From: Deltaproteobacteria bacterium
GTDB taxonomy: Bacteria > Desulfobacterota > Binatia > DP-6
Assembly (NCBI GenBank): GCA_005879585.1
Contig: VBKG01000311.1
Span: 1-45,074 of the forward strand
Direction: 5' to 3'
Length of the DNA: 45,074 nucleotides
The notes beneath the pieces were generated by a model that made no database searches, was not told the DNA's origin, and saw only the letters and a list, made by a program, of their open reading frames with translations. A program made the position numbers and the translations under genes. Each line of letters starts with the position of its first letter. The stretch's first letter is position 1. Below, one piece after another: positions 41,984 to 45,074 of the stretch.

Positions 41984-41989
41984 TATAGG
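41984..41989 (+). promoter_or_regulatory. Candidate -10 element, leaderless transcript
   Basis: TATAGG ends 8 nt before ATG 41998. No ribosome-binding site is present. No clear -35 element is seen. Confidence 0.35.
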
Positions 41990-41997
41990 CGCGGCGC

Positions 41998-42396
41998 ATG
42001 CGGAAACCGCTCGCCGCCGCCGCGTTCGTCGCGCTCCTCGCCGCGCCACTGCCCGCCGCCGACTGGAAGCCGGGTGTCTTCGCCGCGGCGAGCACGCTCG
42101 AGCTCCGCACCACGGCGCCGGGCGAGGGCGATCACTGGTTCCCCGTCTGGGTCGTCGTGATCGACGACCAGGTGTACGTACGGCTCGGCACACGCGCGGC
42201 GGGACGGATCGAGCGGAACACGACCGAGCCCTACGTCGGCGTGCGCATCGCGGGGCAGCAGTTCGACCGCGTGCGTGCCGTGGCGGCCCCCGAGTCGGTC
42301 GAGCGCGTGGCGCACTCCATGGCAGAGAAGTACTGGAGCGACCTGATCATCCGGCACTTCGACCACCCGCTGACGATGCGCCTCGTCCCGGAGTGA
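41998..42396 (+). CDS. Exported small protein, DUF2255/split-barrel-like
   Basis: 132 residues with a clear signal peptide ([20 protein letters not shown], cleavage near residue 20). The mature part [37 protein letters not shown] and [20 protein letters not shown] resembles DUF2255 or PNPOx-like split barrels. Classic members are cytoplasmic, so the signal peptide is unusual. It is like the exported split barrel at 39681-40100, from which it is separated by RNase D and the MBL-fold gene. Cofactor and reaction are unknown. Confidence 0.68.
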   Translation: MRKPLAAAAFVALLAAPLPAADWKPGVFAAASTLELRTTAPGEGDHWFPVWVVVIDDQVYVRLGTRAAGRIERNTTEPYVGVRIAGQQFDRVRAVAAPESVERVAHSMAEKYWSDLIIRHFDHPLTMRLVPE

Positions 42397-42425
42397 CGGG
42401 CGCGCGCGGCGCGGCCGCATACATG

Positions 42426-42441
42426 CCGGCTCGCGAGCCGG
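42426..42441. promoter_or_regulatory. Perfect 16-bp palindrome
   Basis: CCGGCTCGCGAGCCGG lies 30 bp after the stop of the small exported protein gene, 62 bp before the candidate promoter of the sigma-54 activator gene. It may be an operator or a short terminator stem. Confidence 0.35.
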
Positions 42442-42460
42442 ACTCCATGGAGCCCCACAT

Positions 42461-42473
42461 GCAGGGTCCCTGC
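42461..42473. promoter_or_regulatory. Palindrome with a downstream inverted half
   Basis: GCAGGGTCCCTGC (42461-42473) is palindromic around a central T. The half GGACCCTGC recurs at 42532-42540, just after the candidate -10, so the pair flanks a promoter. It is consistent with an operator or autoregulatory site, but this is position evidence only. Confidence 0.35.
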
Positions 42474-42502
42474 TCATCCGAAAGCTAGAAGTTTTGCCGA
42501 CA

Positions 42503-42531
42503 TTGACTCGGGGGGCGCTGTTTCCTAGGGA
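42503..42531 (+). promoter_or_regulatory. Candidate promoter of the sigma-54 activator gene
   Basis: TTGACT (42503-42508), 17 nt, then TAGGGA (42526-42531). It resembles the promoters at 16689 and 38183 in having TTGAC and TAG. An AAAGGGGGGA ribosome-binding site follows at 42557-42566. Confidence 0.4.
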
Positions 42532-42572
42532 GGACCCTGCCCGCGGCCCGGCGACAAAGGGGGGATGGCGTG

Positions 42573-43979
42573 ATGGATGGCCCGGACCTGCCGCAGCTGC
42601 ACGTGCTCGTGGTGGAGGACGACCCGCACCATGCGGCGTGCATGCGCCAAGCGCTGCTCCGCATGGAGCCCGGCGTCCGCGTGACCACCGTCGACCGCTT
42701 GCGCGGCGCGCTCGAGGCGCTCAGAGATCCCGCGATCGGCTGCGTGGTGACCGATCTCCGGCTCGCCGACGCCGAGGACGCGGGCGTCGTCTGCGCGCTG
42801 CGGGCGGTGCGCCGCGAGGTGCCGATCATCGTGGTCACCGGGGCGGGCTCGGAGGAGCTCGCCGTCGCGGCCATGAAGCTCGGGGCCGCCGACTACGTGA
42901 CCAAGCACGCGCGCTACGTCGAGCAGCTGCCCGTGCTCGTGCGCGAGGCGCTCGGGCGCTCGGTGCTCGCGGGCGTGGATCCCGGCGGCGCCGAGCTGGC
43001 GCCGGTCGCGGGCGGCGCCGCCGACGAGCACTTTCTCGTCGGGTCCGCGGCGGGCTTGCGGGCGCTGCTCGCGCTCGTCGACCGGGCGGCGAGGAGTGCG
43101 GTCCCGGTGCTGATCGAGGGCGAGACCGGCACGGGCAAGGAGCTGGTCGCGCGCGCCATCCACCGCCGCGGTCCGCGGCGGCACGCTTCCCTGCTCGTCC
43201 AGAACTGCGCCGCCATCTCGGAGTCGCTGCTCGAGAGCGAACTCTTCGGCCACGTGCGCGGCGCGTTCACCGGCGCCGACCGCGACCGCCGTGGCCTCTT
43301 CGAGGAGGCCGGCGACGGGACGGTCTTCCTCGACGAGGTCGGCGAGGCGCCGCCGGCCATGCAGGCGAAGCTCCTGCGCGTCCTGCAGCACGAGGAGGTG
43401 AAGGCCGTCGGCGCCGACAAGGTGCGGCCCGTACGAGCCCGCATCGTGGCCGCCACGAACCGCCCGCTCGACGTGGAAGCAAAGGCGGGACGCTTCCGGA
43501 CGGATCTCTACTACCGGCTCGCCGTGCTGCCGCTCCGGATCCCTCCGCTGCGCCATCGCGCCGCCGACATCCCACGCCTGATCGAGCACTTCCTCCACCG
43601 CTTCGAGGCGCGCGAAGGGCACGAGACCCACGGTCTCGACGTCGACGCGATGCGCACGCTCCAGGCCTACCCGTGGCCGGGAAACGTGCGCGAGCTGGAG
43701 AACGAGATCCACCGGCTCGTCCTCTGCGTCCCGCAGGGGCAGCGCATCCGCCGGCATCACCTCGCGCGCCGCGTCCGCGACGCCGACCCGGCGGCTCACG
43801 AGGAGCCGCTCGACCGCGTCCTCGCGCGTGTCGAGATCGCCCTCATCCGGCAGCGCCTGCGCGAGAAGCCCACCAAGACCGCCGCGGCCCGAAGCCTCGG
43901 CATCACGCGCGAGGCGCTCTACGCGAAGATGCGACGCCTCGGCATGCGGGCCGACGGCGCCAGCAGCCCGCCGGTCTGA
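42573..43979 (+). CDS. NtrC-family sigma-54-dependent response regulator
   Basis: 468 residues from ATG 42573 (a GTG at 42570 adds one residue). Counting from that GTG, the receiver domain has Asp17/Asp18 in VVEDDPHH, phosphoacceptor Asp62 in VVTDLRL, Thr90 and Lys112. The AAA+ domain has Walker A GETGTGKE (184-191), the sigma-54-contacting GAFTGA (231-236) and Walker B FLDEVGE. The C-terminus carries a FIS-type helix-turn-helix ([20 protein letters not shown]). All functional residues are present, so it activates sigma-54 promoters on phosphorylation. No histidine kinase is adjacent; the one at 34632-36530 is a possible partner only by presence. The trypsin-like gene converges 15 bp downstream. 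Confidence 0.95.
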   Translation: MDGPDLPQLHVLVVEDDPHHAACMRQALLRMEPGVRVTTVDRLRGALEALRDPAIGCVVTDLRLADAEDAGVVCALRAVRREVPIIVVTGAGSEELAVAAMKLGAADYVTKHARYVEQLPVLVREALGRSVLAGVDPGGAELAPVAGGAADEHFLVGSAAGLRALLALVDRAARSAVPVLIEGETGTGKELVARAIHRRGPRRHASLLVQNCAAISESLLESELFGHVRGAFTGADRDRRGLFEEAGDGTVFLDEVGEAPPAMQAKLLRVLQHEEVKAVGADKVRPVRARIVAATNRPLDVEAKAGRFRTDLYYRLAVLPLRIPPLRHRAADIPRLIEHFLHRFEAREGHETHGLDVDAMRTLQAYPWPGNVRELENEIHRLVLCVPQGQRIRRHHLARRVRDADPAAHEEPLDRVLARVEIALIRQRLREKPTKTAAARSLGITREALYAKMRRLGMRADGASSPPV

Positions 43980-43994
43980 GCCGGCGGGAGCCCG

Positions 43995-44642
43995 TCAGGC
44001 ACCCTGATGTTCGCGGCCGAGTCCGCGCGTCATGTGCACGTCGTCCTGCTCGAGAACGCGGTGCACCAGCCGTACGAGGGTGTCGGCAGGCGTCGCGATG
44101 TGGCACCGCGCGCCCCCGTGCACGAGCCCGACGACCTCGGCGACCACGTCGACCAGCGGCGCACCGGAGTCGCCGGGCACGCCGGCGATGCTCGTGAACA
44201 GCGCGTTCGGCAGATCGGGAAGCGACGGGCAGCGACCGATCCTGTCGAGCCGTGCACTCTGGAACCGCGGCCGCGACGGATTGCCCTCGAAGTACAGCAC
44301 GGTGCCCGGGATCTGCCGGCGCCGAACGATCGGCAACGGCTCGACGTCCACCGGGTCCTCGAGGAAGAGCACGGCCTGGTCCGCCGCTTCGTCGCTCGCG
44401 ACCACCCAGGCGATGCGCGTCACGTCGTTGGTGAAGCGCACGTGCAGCTTCTGCACGCCGGCGTCGATGCAGTGCCGCGCGGTCACGACGATCTGATTGC
44501 TCTCGGCCAGCACACCGGAGCAGCCCGGCGGGTCGATCTGCACGCTCGCGGCATGGAGCGCGCGCCGGAGCGTGCCGGGCGTCGCGGTCGGCACGGCGGG
44601 CGTCGCGAGCAGCAGGAGCGCTGCTACCCCGGCGGCGAACAT
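43995..44642 (-). CDS. Secreted trypsin-like serine protease
   Basis: 215 residues from ATG 44642, which begins the signal peptide ([19 protein letters not shown]). The frame is open to 44831 but that part is not protein-like. The catalytic triad is His57 in VTARHCID, Asp88 in AADQAVLF and Ser159 in GDSGAPLV. Cys41 and Cys58 may form a disulfide. The protein is a compact S1-type domain with no extra domain. A periplasmic or secreted role is likely. It ends 15 bp from the convergent sigma-54 activator gene. Confidence 0.85.
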   Translation of the reverse strand: MFAAGVAALLLLATPAVPTATPGTLRRALHAASVQIDPPGCSGVLAESNQIVVTARHCIDAGVQKLHVRFTNDVTRIAWVVASDEAADQAVLFLEDPVDVEPLPIVRRRQIPGTVLYFEGNPSRPRFQSARLDRIGRCPSLPDLPNALFTSIAGVPGDSGAPLVDVVAEVVGLVHGGARCHIATPADTLVRLVHRVLEQDDVHMTRGLGREHQGA

Positions 44643-44749
44643 GCACCAATCTTGCGCCGTGCGGCCGCGGGAGGGAAGTGGCTTCGTTGCCGGGACGCCG
44701 TTTGACCGTCCATCGCCCGGGTGGTAGCCCGAGCGTGGCTCGCGGCCGG

Positions 44750-45074
44750 ATGGACCCTCCGCTCGCCGCAGACCGCATGCTGGCGAAGAGCTGGACAGAG
44801 GCCGAGCCGACGGCGTTCGCATCGGCGGCATGGCGGCCGCGCCTCGCCTCGATCGCGATGGTTCTCGGCACCGCCGCGGTCTACGTCGTCGCGGCGAATC
44901 TCGGGCTCCGGCTCGCGCTCGTCGCCGACCAGGTGACGCTCGTGTGGCCGCCCACGGGCATCGCGCTCGCCGCGCTGCTCGTGCTCGGCAACCGCCTCAC
45001 GCCCGGGATCGCGCTCGGCGCGTTCGTCGCCAATATCACGCACCACGAGCCCGTCGGCACCGCCTGCGGCATCG
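44750..45074 (+). CDS. MASE1-domain membrane protein, N-terminal part
   Basis: The frame begins at ATG 44750 and runs off the right edge after 108 codons. A hydrophobic segment includes LASIAMVLGTAAVYVVAANL, then LRLALVADQVTLVWPPTGIA and LGNRLTPGIALGAFVANITH. This is the MASE1 membrane sensor pattern. MASE1 usually leads into a histidine kinase or GGDEF/PAS output domain, which is not visible here. It is divergent from the trypsin-like gene by 107 bp. Confidence 0.8.
   Translation, partial: MDPPLAADRMLAKSWTEAEPTAFASAAWRPRLASIAMVLGTAAVYVVAANLGLRLALVADQVTLVWPPTGIALAALLVLGNRLTPGIALGAFVANITHHEPVGTACGI

Noticed and set aside
1-45074. tRNA, rRNA, riboswitch or CRISPR array
   Set aside because: Reading both strands showed no cloverleaf, conserved rRNA segment, recognisable riboswitch core or repeat-spacer arrangement. 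A covariance search was not possible here.

Overview
The window is very GC-rich bacterial DNA carrying about 40 genes packed tightly on both strands. I see no rRNA, tRNA, CRISPR array or intact insertion sequence. Several features suggest a free-living, uncultured Gram-negative lineage near the former Deltaproteobacteria, for example Binatota or Myxococcota: exported proteins with Thr-rich linkers and Cys-rich tails, a sigma-54 activator, HDOD and LuxR-type signalling proteins, a family B DNA polymerase II, LarB and SufT. The taxonomic placement is an inference from gene content and style, not from a marker gene.

Layout. 1-2400 is an accessory patch: the start of an enoyl-CoA hydratase, an unrecognised membrane-protein reading frame interrupted by one in-frame TAG, a gene remnant and a REP-associated tyrosine transposase (RAYT). 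2528-8682 holds a phytoene-desaturase-like oxidoreductase, DNA polymerase II, an amidase and a secreted protein of unknown function. 8868-14774 holds an AmmeMemoRadiSam radical SAM enzyme overlapping a large zinc-ribbon/cyclase/AAA/TPR regulator, a limonene-epoxide-hydrolase-like protein and an HDOD protein. 14772-19850 starts with the first copy of a 141-bp hairpin repeat, followed by an acyl-CoA synthetase, a quinone-reductase-like dehydrogenase and a secreted zinc metalloprotease with a small partner. 20030-26517 holds an M3 peptidase, a LuxR-type regulator, a glycolate-oxidase-like flavoprotein, an M16 peptidase and a secreted unknown. 26535-32759 holds a LeuD-like protein, a DEAD-box helicase, an ACT-domain protein, the second repeat copy, larB and two CBS-domain membrane proteins. 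32812-45074 holds SufT, a NYN-domain protein, a sensor kinase, a CusF/WD40 lipoprotein, a second exported protein with the Cys-rich module, two small split-barrel proteins, RNase D, an atypical metallo-beta-lactamase-fold protein, a sigma-54 activator, a trypsin-like protease and the start of a MASE1 protein.

Three observations link separate genes. First, a 141-bp element occurs twice in opposite orientation with 139/141 identity. It contains strong hairpins, and each copy begins exactly at the TAG stop codon of a gene. A RAYT that could mobilise such elements lies in the same window. Second, two otherwise unrelated exported proteins (17770-19512 and 38236-39690) share a C-terminal module of about 235 residues behind a Thr-rich linker. 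Third, a lipoprotein fuses a CusF-like copper domain and a His-rich segment to a WD40-type propeller next to a sensor kinase. Several genes also have TAnnnT-like elements 6-8 nt before their start codons, which suggests leaderless transcripts.
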